From an uncultured Agromyces sp. (GTDB lineage Bacteria > Actinomycetota > Actinomycetes > Actinomycetales > Microbacteriaceae), in NCBI GenBank assembly GCA_913053875.1, contig CAJXGN010000002.1, positions 248,001-312,000 on the forward strand: DNA of 64,000 bases, written 5' to 3'. A program made the position numbers and the translations under genes. Below are positions 16,920 through 25,451 of this stretch, in pieces (the stretch's first letter is position 1; the number at the start of each line of letters is the position of its first letter). Below the pieces are notes generated by a model, which saw only the letters and a list, made by a program, of their open reading frames with translations, had not been told where the DNA came from and ran no database searches.

Positions 16920-17534
16920 ATGCCGAGCGGGGGCACGCCGTCATGGGTGATTCGCGAGAACGCGTCTCGCTCGGTGCTGCTCGCCCTCTACCTGCGCGAG
17001 GTGCTCGGCATCGCCTCGCCCACCGAGCTGCCACGCGTGCGCGACCTGGGCACCGTGACGCCGGCCGACCGGGCCGTCGACGTGCAGGACGAGCTCGAAC
17101 GACAGTGGCGCGCCTGGTGGATGATGACCGTCGAGCCCGAGGCGCACCCTTCGCCGGTGCCGCTCGAACTGGTGGAGGCGTTCGGCACCGAGATCGCGCT
17201 GCCGACGAGCGGCGCGGAGGCGCTGGCCGAGGCGATCGTGCCGCACGCCGACGCGGCGCTCTCGTGGGCCGAGTGGGCGCACGAGGCGTACCGGTCGAGC
17301 TCGTCGACGCACCGTGGCGACGCCTACCGCGCGTACGCGGGCACGATCGCCGAGCACGAGCGCGAGGTCGGCCGGCGGGCGCACTCGTTCGAGCTGAACG
17401 TCGAGGTGCTGCCGCTCGCCGAGCGCGGCATCTGGTGGATCGGCTCGCTCACGGTGGCCGTGACCGACACGCTCCGCACCGACCCGGCGGCGTTCGACGA
17501 GGCGCTGCACCCGATCATCGCCGAGCTGGCCTGA
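16920..17534 (+). CDS. Conserved hypothetical protein
   Basis: A 204-residue soluble protein that I do not recognise. It starts MPSGGTPSWVIRENASRSV and is rich in Trp, Glu and Ala. A central segment (WAEWAHEAYRSSSSTHRGDA) precedes a C-terminal beta-like stretch (SFELNVEVLPLAERGIWWIG). No signal peptide or membrane helix is visible. A perfect-quality TACACT -10 lies 6 nt before the ATG, so it is likely expressed from its own leaderless promoter. It follows the STAND gene by 84 bp; a functional link is not shown. Confidence 0.6.
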   Translation: MPSGGTPSWVIRENASRSVLLALYLREVLGIASPTELPRVRDLGTVTPADRAVDVQDELERQWRAWWMMTVEPEAHPSPVPLELVEAFGTEIALPTSGAEALAEAIVPHADAALSWAEWAHEAYRSSSSTHRGDAYRAYAGTIAEHEREVGRRAHSFELNVEVLPLAERGIWWIGSLTVAVTDTLRTDPAAFDEALHPIIAELA

Positions 17535-17598
17535 GCGCCCGCCCCGGGGCATCCGCCCGCCCCGACCGCCCCGGTCGCGCCGTGACAGACTCGACCGC

Positions 17599-18039
17599 AT
17601 GAGCATCTGGTTCGCCGACGAACTGCCCTCGGCCGAGTGGGTCGACTCCCGCTGCGACGACACCGCGATCCGCTCGCTCGGCATCGAGATCACCGAGTTC
17701 ACCGACGACTCGATCCGGGGGCGGATGCCCGTGGACGGCCGCACCCGGCAGCCCGGCGGCGTGCTGCACGGCGGGTCCTCCGTGCTCTTCGCCGAGACCC
17801 TCGCGAGCTGGGGCTCGTCGTTCACGGTCGACCGCGAGCGATTCCACTGCGTCGGCATGGAGATCAACGCCAACCACACGCGCCCCGTCGCCTCGGGCTG
17901 GGTGCTCGGCGAGGCCCGGCCCATCACGCGCGGCCGCACCACGCAGGTGTGGGACATCCGCATCACCGACGAGCAGGGCCGATCGGTCTGCGTCTCGCGC
18001 TGCACGATCGCCGTGCTCGCCGCACCGTCGCACTACTGA
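17599..18039 (+). CDS. PaaI-type hotdog thioesterase
   Basis: A 146-residue single hotdog-fold domain. The family motif is seen in RQPGGVLHGGSSVLFAETLA: the HGG turn and the Glu on the central helix form the thioesterase site. ANHTRPVASGWVLGEARP is the conserved beta-sheet part. It hydrolyses acyl-CoA thioesters (phenylacetyl-CoA, DHNA-CoA or similar); the substrate cannot be assigned. Some actinobacterial members serve menaquinone synthesis, but no menaquinone genes are in view. Confidence 0.85.
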   Translation: MSIWFADELPSAEWVDSRCDDTAIRSLGIEITEFTDDSIRGRMPVDGRTRQPGGVLHGGSSVLFAETLASWGSSFTVDRERFHCVGMEINANHTRPVASGWVLGEARPITRGRTTQVWDIRITDEQGRSVCVSRCTIAVLAAPSHY

Positions 18040-18076
18040 CCTCCTCCGAGCCGCTCGTCCGGGTTATCGTGGCCCC

Positions 18077-18808
18077 GTGAAGCCGTTCGTCCTCCTCGCC
18101 ACGCGTGCCGAGGACATCGCTGCCGACGGGGAGTACGAGCTCATGCTGCGCGGGGCGGGGCTCGAGGAGCGCGACCTCGTGCGGGTGCGCCTCGAGGCCG
18201 GCCCGATGCCGGCGATCGACCTCGACGCCGTCTCGGGCATCATCGTCGGCGGCGGGCCGTTCAACGCGTCCGACCCGCCCGAGCGGAAGTCGGCCGTGCA
18301 GCGCCGCGTCGAGGCCGAGTTCGACGCACTGCTCGACGAGGTCGTCGCGCGCGACTTCCCGTTCCTCGGCGCCTGCTACGGCGTCGGCACCCTCGGCGCG
18401 CACCAGGGCGCCGTCATCGACGGCGCGTACGCCGAGAAGATCGGCGTCGTGCCCGTGAGCCTGACCGCCGCCGGGGCATCCGACCCCCTCTTCGCCGGCA
18501 TGCCGCCGGCCTTCAACGCGTTCGTCGGCCACAAGGAGGCCGTGCGCGAACTGCCCGCGTCGGCGACGCTGCTCGCCTCGTCGCCCGCGTGCCCGGTGCA
18601 GGCCTTCCGCGTCGGCGCCAACGTGTACGCGACCCAGTTCCACCCCGAGCTCGACCTCCCCGGCATCGAGGTGCGCATCGACGCGTACGCCGGCTACGGC
18701 TACTTCGAGGACCACGAGGTCGAGCTCACGCTCGCGTCGGTGCGCCGCGCGCCCGTCACCGAGCCGCAGCGCATGCTGCGCACGTTCGTGGAGCGGTTCG
18801 CGCGGTAG
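18077..18808 (+). CDS. Class I glutamine amidotransferase-like protein
   Basis: A 243-residue protein of the GATase1/GMP-synthase-like group without a synthetase domain. The nucleophile elbow is FLGACYGVGTLG (Cys near residue 100) and the catalytic His-Glu pair is in TQFHPELDLPG (near 195). Stand-alone members are annotated as GMP-synthase-like or gamma-glutamyl hydrolase-like; the acceptor is unknown. Start GTG 18077 has TATCGT 6 nt upstream, suggesting a leaderless mRNA. It is convergent with the GH31 gene, only 4 bp apart. Confidence 0.85.
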   Translation: MKPFVLLATRAEDIAADGEYELMLRGAGLEERDLVRVRLEAGPMPAIDLDAVSGIIVGGGPFNASDPPERKSAVQRRVEAEFDALLDEVVARDFPFLGACYGVGTLGAHQGAVIDGAYAEKIGVVPVSLTAAGASDPLFAGMPPAFNAFVGHKEAVRELPASATLLASSPACPVQAFRVGANVYATQFHPELDLPGIEVRIDAYAGYGYFEDHEVELTLASVRRAPVTEPQRMLRTFVERFAR

Positions 18809-18812
18809 GCGC

Positions 18813-21056
18813 TCAGCTCGCGAAGACCGTCCGCAACCGCGGCCATGCGTCGGCACGCACGTAGACCGGGATGCGGTCGATCGGCACCTCCACCCTCGTG
18901 ATCACCCCGCCTGCGGCCGGCTCCCCCGTCCACGCATCGACCCACTCGCCCGGCGGCAGCGCGACCTCGTGCCGGGTCTCGCCCTCCGTGACGACCGGCG
19001 ACACGAACAGGTCGTCGCCGAGGAACCACTGCAACGGATGCGACCAGGCGGCCTCCGACGTCGGATGGTCGAAGTACACCGGCCGCATCAGCGGCGCCGA
19101 CGTGCGGATGCTCTCCGCGGCAGCCGCGGACAGGTACGGCACGAGCCGCTCACGCAGGTGCACGAACTCGCGGAACACGGGGATGACGCGGTCGTCGCCG
19201 GTCTGCTCGGCGATGTTCCACGGGGTCCGGTCCCGCGACGGCGTGCGGTGGTGGTTGAACTCCGAGTGGTACTGCATGATCGGCACGAAGGCCGACGCGG
19301 CAGCGGCACGCAGGAACAGCTCCGGGGAGGGGACCGGCCCGGAGAAGCCGGCGAGGTCCCACCCCCAGTAGACGATCCCGCTCGCGGCCGCGGACAACCC
19401 GGCGAACATCGACCAGCGGAACGCCTCCCAGGTGGAGTTCTCGTCGCCCGCCCAGAACGCGCCGTGCGCCTGCGAGCCGGTGAACCCCGCGCGGCTGAAC
19501 GTGACGGGGGCCTTCCCCGCCGAGCGGAGCAGGTCTCCGTAGGCCTTGGCGTACGCGACCGGGTAGCGGTTGTTGCCCTCGGCTCCGCGGGTGCCGTCGA
19601 GGTACTCGAGCTCCCGACCCCATGCGTGCTCCCCGCCGTCGGTCTTGAACCCGTCGATGCCGACCTCCTCCACGAGGTAGCGGCGCTTGTCGGTCCACCA
19701 CCCGGCCGCTCGCGCGTCCGTGAGATCCGGCATGGTCGAGAGCGGGAACCACCAGCCGCGGTTCCGGTACGGGCGAAGCCCTCTGCGCGCGTCCGGCTCC
19801 CGGATCAGCACACCCGCGTCCTTCGCCGAGACGGCGTCCGCCCGCGCCTGCCCGGTCGGATGCGGCCGCGCCTTCAGCAGCGGAATCTGCCACAGGTGGA
19901 CGCGCACGTCGCGGTCGTGCAACTCGTCGACCATGCCCTTCGGGTCCGGCCACGCGCCGTCCGGCGGGAACGTGAAGGCGGCCAGACGGTGCGGCGAGCC
20001 GTCGTCGTGCACGCGGTACTCGGCGTCCCGGAACGCCGTGAACGTTCGCTCGTCGCTCCACGCCTCGATCACGACCGAGCCGACGGGCACGCCGTGCTCA
20101 CGGTGGAGGTCCATCTGGCGCATGACCTCCGCCTGCGTGTTCCACTCGTTGCCGCTGGCCCAGAGCCGGAAGACCCAGTCGGGCAGCTGCTCGGGCCTCC
20201 CCACCTCGTCGAGGAAGGCGTCGAGCACCTCGGTGGGCGAGCCGTCGTAGCACGCGAGCTCGACGGCGGGAACGCCTGCGGGTGCGTCCACCTCGGCTTC
20301 GACCACGATCCGATCGTTCGTGCTCGCGCCGACGTCGAACCAGGTGCGGCGGGAGGTGCGCACGTGGAACCCCCAGCCCGCGCCGCCGACCACGTGTGCG
20401 AATGGCATGGGCAGGTACGTCTTGCGCTCGGCGCCCTGGCGCTTGTACTGCTCGAACACCACGGCATCGAGCTCGGTGCCGCGGTGGTCGAGCCGATCGA
20501 AGCGCTCGCCGAACCCCGTGACGTGCTCACCAGTGACGAGCGGCAGCGCGAACCGCACGCGACGCACCCGTTCGCCGTCGGTCAGCACGCGCACGCTCCC
20601 CCGGACGAGCCGTCCGGCCCCCTCGACCGTGACGACGCCGTCGGGAGCGTCGACCCAACCGGCGACGATCGTTCCGAACTCGCGGGTCGACTGCTCGCTG
20701 CCGTCGGCGGCGATGCCCACGAACCGGTAGCGCAGCACCGTCCCCGTCGCTGGCGCAGAGAACTCGACCGCCCATCCGCCGATCGCCCGTGCGAGTCGTG
20801 CCTGCGCCGATGCGAGGTGCCCGCCATCCACGGTCTGCCCGCGCGAGGTGCTCGCGACGCGGGTCAGCGCAAGGCGCCGCGACCGGCGCTCGCCTGCGGC
20901 ATCCTGCTCCTCGAGCTCCACGGCGACCGACCCGACGTCGGCGGACGCGCGGACGCCGAGCTTCAGCGTCTCGCCGGCAACCGGATCGACGGGCCAGCGC
21001 TGCTCGGTGTCGACCGAGTACGGGTGGCCGGAGCCGTACGGCCGGTGGCGGATCAT
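18813..21056 (-). CDS. Glycoside hydrolase family 31 alpha-glycosidase
   Basis: A 747-residue cytosolic enzyme, last gene of the sugar operon. The GH31 catalytic barrel is marked by VFRLWASGNEWNTQAEVM, the nucleophile Asp in DGFKTDGGEHAWG, and the acid/base Asp in FWAGDENSTWEAF. The C-terminal beta domains include RLVPYLSAAAAESIRTSAPL. GH31 enzymes release alpha-glucose or alpha-xylose from the non-reducing end by retaining chemistry. With GH15 next to it, alpha-glucoside specificity is likely, but alpha-xylosidase cannot be excluded. ATG 21056 overlaps the GH15 stop (ATGA); an upstream extension in frame is codon-atypical and was rejected. Confidence 0.92.
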   Translation of the reverse strand: MIRHRPYGSGHPYSVDTEQRWPVDPVAGETLKLGVRASADVGSVAVELEEQDAAGERRSRRLALTRVASTSRGQTVDGGHLASAQARLARAIGGWAVEFSAPATGTVLRYRFVGIAADGSEQSTREFGTIVAGWVDAPDGVVTVEGAGRLVRGSVRVLTDGERVRRVRFALPLVTGEHVTGFGERFDRLDHRGTELDAVVFEQYKRQGAERKTYLPMPFAHVVGGAGWGFHVRTSRRTWFDVGASTNDRIVVEAEVDAPAGVPAVELACYDGSPTEVLDAFLDEVGRPEQLPDWVFRLWASGNEWNTQAEVMRQMDLHREHGVPVGSVVIEAWSDERTFTAFRDAEYRVHDDGSPHRLAAFTFPPDGAWPDPKGMVDELHDRDVRVHLWQIPLLKARPHPTGQARADAVSAKDAGVLIREPDARRGLRPYRNRGWWFPLSTMPDLTDARAAGWWTDKRRYLVEEVGIDGFKTDGGEHAWGRELEYLDGTRGAEGNNRYPVAYAKAYGDLLRSAGKAPVTFSRAGFTGSQAHGAFWAGDENSTWEAFRWSMFAGLSAAASGIVYWGWDLAGFSGPVPSPELFLRAAAASAFVPIMQYHSEFNHHRTPSRDRTPWNIAEQTGDDRVIPVFREFVHLRERLVPYLSAAAAESIRTSAPLMRPVYFDHPTSEAAWSHPLQWFLGDDLFVSPVVTEGETRHEVALPPGEWVDAWTGEPAAGGVITRVEVPIDRIPVYVRADAWPRLRTVFAS

Positions 21057-22216
21057 GCGGTGGCCTCCCGGGTGGCGCCCTGCGGGGCGCCGAGCTGGTG
21101 GATCAGTTCGCCGTCGAGCTCGACGGCGAGGCGGATGAACATCGCGTGGCTCCAGAGGAGCGGGAGGGCGACCGGGCCCCAGCGCTCGACCCACTCGTCG
21201 ACCATCGTGGGGTCGAGGAGGTGCCGGCCGACCTGCTCGGGCATCGTGCCGTCGGTCTCAGCGGTCGAGAACGCCCAGGCGAGCAACTCGGCCGCACGGT
21301 CCCGGTCCCCCGCGCGAGCGTGCGCGATCCCGAGGAAGCAGCTCAGGAGCGGCCATTGCCCGCCCCCGAAGAACGTGTCGTCGAGGAAGCGGTGCACGCC
21401 GCCGTCGACGGTGAGGTCGCGCTCGATCGCAGAGATGGTGGCTGCTCCGATGTCGGATGCCGCCGGCACGACGTCCAGGACCCCGACGACCGCGGCGAGG
21501 CTGCCGTCGACCGCCGGAGAACCGAGCCACTTCGAGAGGTGCCCGTTCGCGACACCCGTCGAGCGCATGAGCCGCTCGACGTCGTCGGCGGCGGATTCCG
21601 CGAGCGCCTGGCGATCGGCATCGAGCACGCGGAGCGCGGCAGCTGCCCGCAGGCCGGCGGCGATGCACCCGAGCGTGGAGACGTGGACGTGCTCGGCGTG
21701 CTCCTCCCACCAGTCGAAGCACGGTCGGCGCCACGAACTCGCGAGGTAGTCCACGGTGAGTGCGATCGCGCGCCCCCAACGGGCCGCATCGCCGCCGTGA
21801 CGACGCACGTGCTCCGCGACCGCCCACAGCCACGTGCCGTAGCCGTCGAGCTGGAAGTCCCACCAATCGTCGTCCCCGACCCGGCCGTCGAGGGTGAACC
21901 GCGTGGCCAGCATCGCCGAGTCGGGCGCCGGACTGCTCGTTCCGGCGGCGCCCACGATCGCGGCGATGTCATCGTCGTGCGCGACGACGACATCGGCGCA
22001 CCAGTCGAAGAAGCGCTCGGCCGACTCGGCGCGTCCGGCGCTCGACATGGCGTCGGCGATGAACGCGCCGTCGCGGAACCAGCTGTACCCGCGGTAGGCG
22101 GAGAACGTCGGGCTCGCGGGGTACGCGCCGCTGTCGTCCTGGAGTGATGCGATGAGATCCGCGCTCGACACGGCGAGCGCCGCGATGTCGGCGCGCTCGG
22201 GGGTTCGGAGGGTCAT
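21053..22216 (-). CDS. GH15-like glucohydrolase (isomaltose glucohydrolase type)
   Basis: A 387-residue single (alpha/alpha)6-barrel enzyme without a starch-binding domain. Motifs include AYRGYSWFRDGAFIADAM, DDWWDFQLDGYGTWLWAV, CFDWWEEHAEHVHVS (probable general acid Glu) and TDGTMPEQVGRHL (probable base Glu). The compact size and motifs resemble GH15 isomaltose glucohydrolases, which remove beta-glucose from alpha-1,6-linked disaccharides. That specificity is inference. ATG 22216 has the site GAGAAGG; an upstream in-frame ATG at 22258 is poorer. No signal peptide is seen, so it acts on imported sugar. Confidence 0.7.
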   Translation of the reverse strand: MTLRTPERADIAALAVSSADLIASLQDDSGAYPASPTFSAYRGYSWFRDGAFIADAMSSAGRAESAERFFDWCADVVVAHDDDIAAIVGAAGTSSPAPDSAMLATRFTLDGRVGDDDWWDFQLDGYGTWLWAVAEHVRRHGGDAARWGRAIALTVDYLASSWRRPCFDWWEEHAEHVHVSTLGCIAAGLRAAAALRVLDADRQALAESAADDVERLMRSTGVANGHLSKWLGSPAVDGSLAAVVGVLDVVPAASDIGAATISAIERDLTVDGGVHRFLDDTFFGGGQWPLLSCFLGIAHARAGDRDRAAELLAWAFSTAETDGTMPEQVGRHLLDPTMVDEWVERWGPVALPLLWSHAMFIRLAVELDGELIHQLGAPQGATREATA

Positions 22217-22280
22217 GCTGCTGCCTTCTCGGTGATGGGAGGGGCCGGGTGCGAGCACCCGGCCCCGTTCGGTGCGCGGA

Positions 22281-23534
22281 TCAGCCGCCGATCGCGGCGT
22301 TGATCCGCTCCTCGGCGGAGTCCAGGGCCTCCTGCACGGTCTTGCGACCGGCCTGCGCCTCGACCAGCTCCTCGGTCATGATGTCCTGCATCTCCTGCTG
22401 GCCCTGTGCGACGACCGGCGGCAGGGCGACCTGCTCGAGCGAGTCGAACACGGCCTGGCGGTTCGCCGGGTCGCCGAGCGTCAGGTAGCTGTCGAGCGCG
22501 GCCTCGTCCGAGATCGCCGGCAGCTCCCAGCCCGCGTCGAGTCGGGTCTGGACCATCACGTCGCTCGAGGTGAGGAACTCGGCGAACCGGGCCGCGGCCT
22601 CCTGATGCTCGGAACCGGCCGAGACGCCCACCGCGTTCGAGAACAGCGCGCTGGCCTGCTGTGCGTTGCCCGGCTCGACTGCGATGTCCCAGCCGAACGG
22701 TACGTCGGCGAATGCGCCGAACATCCAGATGCCCGTGTGCAGCATCGCGAGCTTGCCGTCCAGGAACAGGTTCGTGTCGAAGTCGGGCGTGCCCTGACCG
22801 TCCTCGATCGACGGCATGACGGTGCCGCTCTTCTCGACGAGCCACTCGGCCGCCTCGACGCCCTCGGGCGTGTTGAACGCCACGGCGGTGCCATCCGCGT
22901 TCAGGAACTCGCCGCCGTTCTGGGCGAGCACCTTGTAGTACTCGTAGAAGCTGACCGGCTGGTGGTCGCCCCAGATGCCGGCGCCCTCGTCGGTCAGCTC
23001 CTCCGCGGCCGCGAGCTCCTCGGCCCACGTCCAGTCGCCGGTGGGCGTCTCGACGCCGGCGGCCTCGAAGAGGTCGCTGTTGTAGAAGAGCACGACGGTC
23101 GAGAACGAACTGGGAAGCGCGTACTGCGCTCCGTCGGCCTGGTAGGCCTCCAGAACGCTCGCCCGGTAGGCGCCGGAGTCCTCCGGCGACAGCTCGGCCA
23201 GCGCGCCGTTCGCCTGGTACTGCGCGAAGTTGGCGTACTCGATGTCGAAGACGTCCGAGACGGTGCCGGCCGCGAGGTCCGTCTGCAGCGCGGTCCCGTA
23301 ATCGGCGTACGGCAGAGTGGTGACCTCGACGGTGATGTCGGGGTGCTCCTCCTCGAACGCGTCGACGATCGCCTGGAGGTTCTCTTCGTTGCCGCCGTTC
23401 GAGATGAAGTTGCTGTAGGTGATGGTGACGGGGCCCTCGGCCTCGTCGGAGCTCTGGTCACCGGCAGCACAGCCGGTGAGTGCGAGTGCGGCCGCGGCGA
23501 CGATGCCGACGCCGGCCAGTGCGGTGTTCCTCAT
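22281..23534 (-). CDS. Sugar ABC transporter substrate-binding lipoprotein
   Basis: A 417-residue family 1 extracellular solute-binding protein. The lipoprotein signal ends in ALALTGCAAG, with lipid-modified Cys at about residue 22. The two-lobe binding fold is recognised by VTITYSNFISNGGNEENL, YALPSSFSTVVLFYNSDLF and GKLAMLHTGIWMFGAF. It delivers oligosaccharide, probably alpha-glucosides, to the two permeases upstream. ATG 23534 has the site GAAGGAGAT. The 74-bp gap after the permease gene may allow differential expression, as binding proteins are needed in excess. Confidence 0.93.
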   Translation of the reverse strand: MRNTALAGVGIVAAAALALTGCAAGDQSSDEAEGPVTITYSNFISNGGNEENLQAIVDAFEEEHPDITVEVTTLPYADYGTALQTDLAAGTVSDVFDIEYANFAQYQANGALAELSPEDSGAYRASVLEAYQADGAQYALPSSFSTVVLFYNSDLFEAAGVETPTGDWTWAEELAAAEELTDEGAGIWGDHQPVSFYEYYKVLAQNGGEFLNADGTAVAFNTPEGVEAAEWLVEKSGTVMPSIEDGQGTPDFDTNLFLDGKLAMLHTGIWMFGAFADVPFGWDIAVEPGNAQQASALFSNAVGVSAGSEHQEAAARFAEFLTSSDVMVQTRLDAGWELPAISDEAALDSYLTLGDPANRQAVFDSLEQVALPPVVAQGQQEMQDIMTEELVEAQAGRKTVQEALDSAEERINAAIGG

Positions 23535-23608
23535 GGTGCGTATCTCCTTCGATATGGGTGAGGTGCGGGTGGAACGTGGATGGAATGCGCGACGGGTGAC
23601 CGGCCGCC

Positions 23609-24490
23609 TCACTTGAGACCGGTGTTCGCGACTCCCTGGATGACGTACTTCTGCGCGAAGAGGTAGATGGCGAGCATCGGCAGGATGCTCACGACCGAAC
23701 CGGCCATGACGACGTCCCACTGGGTCGTGTACTGGCCCTGGAGCCCGGCGAGCGCGACGGGCAGCGTCTGCAGTTCGGGCGAGCGCAGCACCACGAGCGG
23801 CCAGAGGAAGTTGTTCCAGCTGCCCATGAACGCGAACACGGCGAGCGTCGCCAGCGCCGGCCGGATGTTCGGGAGGATCACCGTCCAGAAGATGCGGAAG
23901 TGGCCGGCGCCGTCGATCGCGGCTGCCTCGTCGAGCTCGACCGGCACCTGGTTCATCGCCTGTCGCAGCAGGAACACGCCGAATGCGGCGGCGAGGGTCG
24001 GCAGCAGCGCGCCGAGGTACGTGTCGACGAGGCCCCAGGCGCGCAGCTCGGCGAACAGCGGCACCACGAGCACCTGCAGGGGGATCATCATCGTCGCGAG
24101 GTAGATGCCGAACACCACGGTGCGCCCGCGGAAGGGCAGCCGGCTGAACGCGTACGCGGCGGTGGCGCTCGTGAACAGCTGCGCCAGCGTCGTGATGGTC
24201 GCGAGCAGCAGGCTGTTGCCGACGATCCTCGCGAACGGCAGGTCGGAGAACAGCTGCCGGTACGCGTCGAAGCCGGGGTCCGCGGGGATCAGCGACGGGG
24301 TCGAGCTCAGCCCGGTCCCCGGGGTGAGCGAGGTCACCACCGTCCAGTAGAAGGGGAAGAACATCGCCAGCGCGCCGATGACCATCACGACGTGCAGGAG
24401 CACGCTGCGCGAGAGCGCGGCGCGTGCCGCCGCGCTGCGGCGCCGAGTGCCGCGAGCGGGGGCGGGGGCCGTCAGGGTCGTCTCAGCCAT
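23609..24490 (-). CDS. Sugar ABC transporter permease, MalG-like
   Basis: A 293-residue protein with six membrane helices. The EAA loop that docks the ATPase is DEAAAIDGAGHFRIFWTVIL. It pairs with the MalF-like permease, whose gene it overlaps by 8 bp. No ATPase gene lies in the operon; in actinobacteria such carbohydrate importers usually share a single MsiK-type ATPase encoded elsewhere. Confidence 0.95.
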   Translation of the reverse strand: MAETTLTAPAPARGTRRRSAAARAALSRSVLLHVVMVIGALAMFFPFYWTVVTSLTPGTGLSSTPSLIPADPGFDAYRQLFSDLPFARIVGNSLLLATITTLAQLFTSATAAYAFSRLPFRGRTVVFGIYLATMMIPLQVLVVPLFAELRAWGLVDTYLGALLPTLAAAFGVFLLRQAMNQVPVELDEAAAIDGAGHFRIFWTVILPNIRPALATLAVFAFMGSWNNFLWPLVVLRSPELQTLPVALAGLQGQYTTQWDVVMAGSVVSILPMLAIYLFAQKYVIQGVANTGLK

Positions 24491-25451
24491 AGTTCACCCA
24501 CCTGCGCTGTCCGCGGATCTGGATCAGGGTCACGGCGAGGATCACGGCGAAGAGCATCCACGACAGGGCGGATGCCTCGCCGGCCTGCCCGTACCGGAAC
24601 GTGAGGTCGTAGATCTGCTGGACGACGACCTGCGTCGCACCGCCGGGTCCGCCGCCCGTCATCGCATAGACCTGGTCGAAGACCTGGAACCCGTTGATGA
24701 GCGAGATCACGATGACGAAGAACGTCGCGGGCGACAGCAGCGGCAGGATGACCGAGAACAGCCGTCGCCACCAGCCGGCCCCGTCGACCCGAGCGGCGTC
24801 GAGGAGTTCGGGGTCGATCGCCTGGAGCCCTGCGAGCAGGATCACCATCACGAACCCGAGGTCCTTCCACGCCGAGGCGAGGATGATCGAGGGCATCGCC
24901 CAGGCCGGGTCGGTCCACCAGCCGGGCCCGTCGATGCCGAAGAACGCGAGCACGGTGTTGACCACGCCGTTCGCCGGGTTGAGCAGCCAGCGCCAGACGA
25001 GGGCGACGACGATCCAGCTGGTCACGACCGGGAGGAAGTAGATCCCGCGGAGCAGGGTTCGCCCGCGGAGCGCCGTGTTCAGCGCGAGCGCGATCGCGAG
25101 GCCGCCGATGTAGACCATCGGGAGGTACCCCGCGATGTAGTACAGCGTGTGGAGGAAGACCTCGCCGGTCTCGGGGTCGGTGAGCAGCGTGGCGTAGTTG
25201 TCGAGGCCGACCCATGTGGCGGGGGAGATGAGATTCCACTCCGTGAGGCTGATCCACGCCGCGCCGATCATGGGGCCGAGCGTGAACATCGCCAGCGGCA
25301 CCGCGCTCGGCAGCAGGAAGGCGGCGACGGTGAGGGCGTAGCGGACCCGGCGCGAGCGCTGTGTGCGGCCGCGCGGCGGCTGCGAGCGGACCGGCCGACC
25401 GGCACCGTCGCGCAGCACCTCGCCGGTGGCTTCGCCGATGAGCGCGGTCAT
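24483..25451 (-). CDS. Sugar ABC transporter permease, MalF-like
   Basis: A 322-residue protein with six helices after a ~30-residue basic N-terminus. The EAA-type loop is LLDAARVDGAGWWRRLFSVI, and VDGLDNYATLL-like periplasmic segments follow the first helix. It is the partner of the MalG-like permease. The ATG overlaps the ROK regulator stop by 4 bp (ATGA), making the regulator and transporter translationally coupled. Confidence 0.95.
   Translation of the reverse strand: MTALIGEATGEVLRDGAGRPVRSQPPRGRTQRSRRVRYALTVAAFLLPSAVPLAMFTLGPMIGAAWISLTEWNLISPATWVGLDNYATLLTDPETGEVFLHTLYYIAGYLPMVYIGGLAIALALNTALRGRTLLRGIYFLPVVTSWIVVALVWRWLLNPANGVVNTVLAFFGIDGPGWWTDPAWAMPSIILASAWKDLGFVMVILLAGLQAIDPELLDAARVDGAGWWRRLFSVILPLLSPATFFVIVISLINGFQVFDQVYAMTGGGPGGATQVVVQQIYDLTFRYGQAGEASALSWMLFAVILAVTLIQIRGQRRWVNYG

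Noticed and set aside
21057..21194. N-terminal extension of the GH31 frame
   Set aside because: The extra residues are Arg/Pro-rich and overlap the GH15 gene; the ATGA overlap at 21053-21056 gives a natural start.
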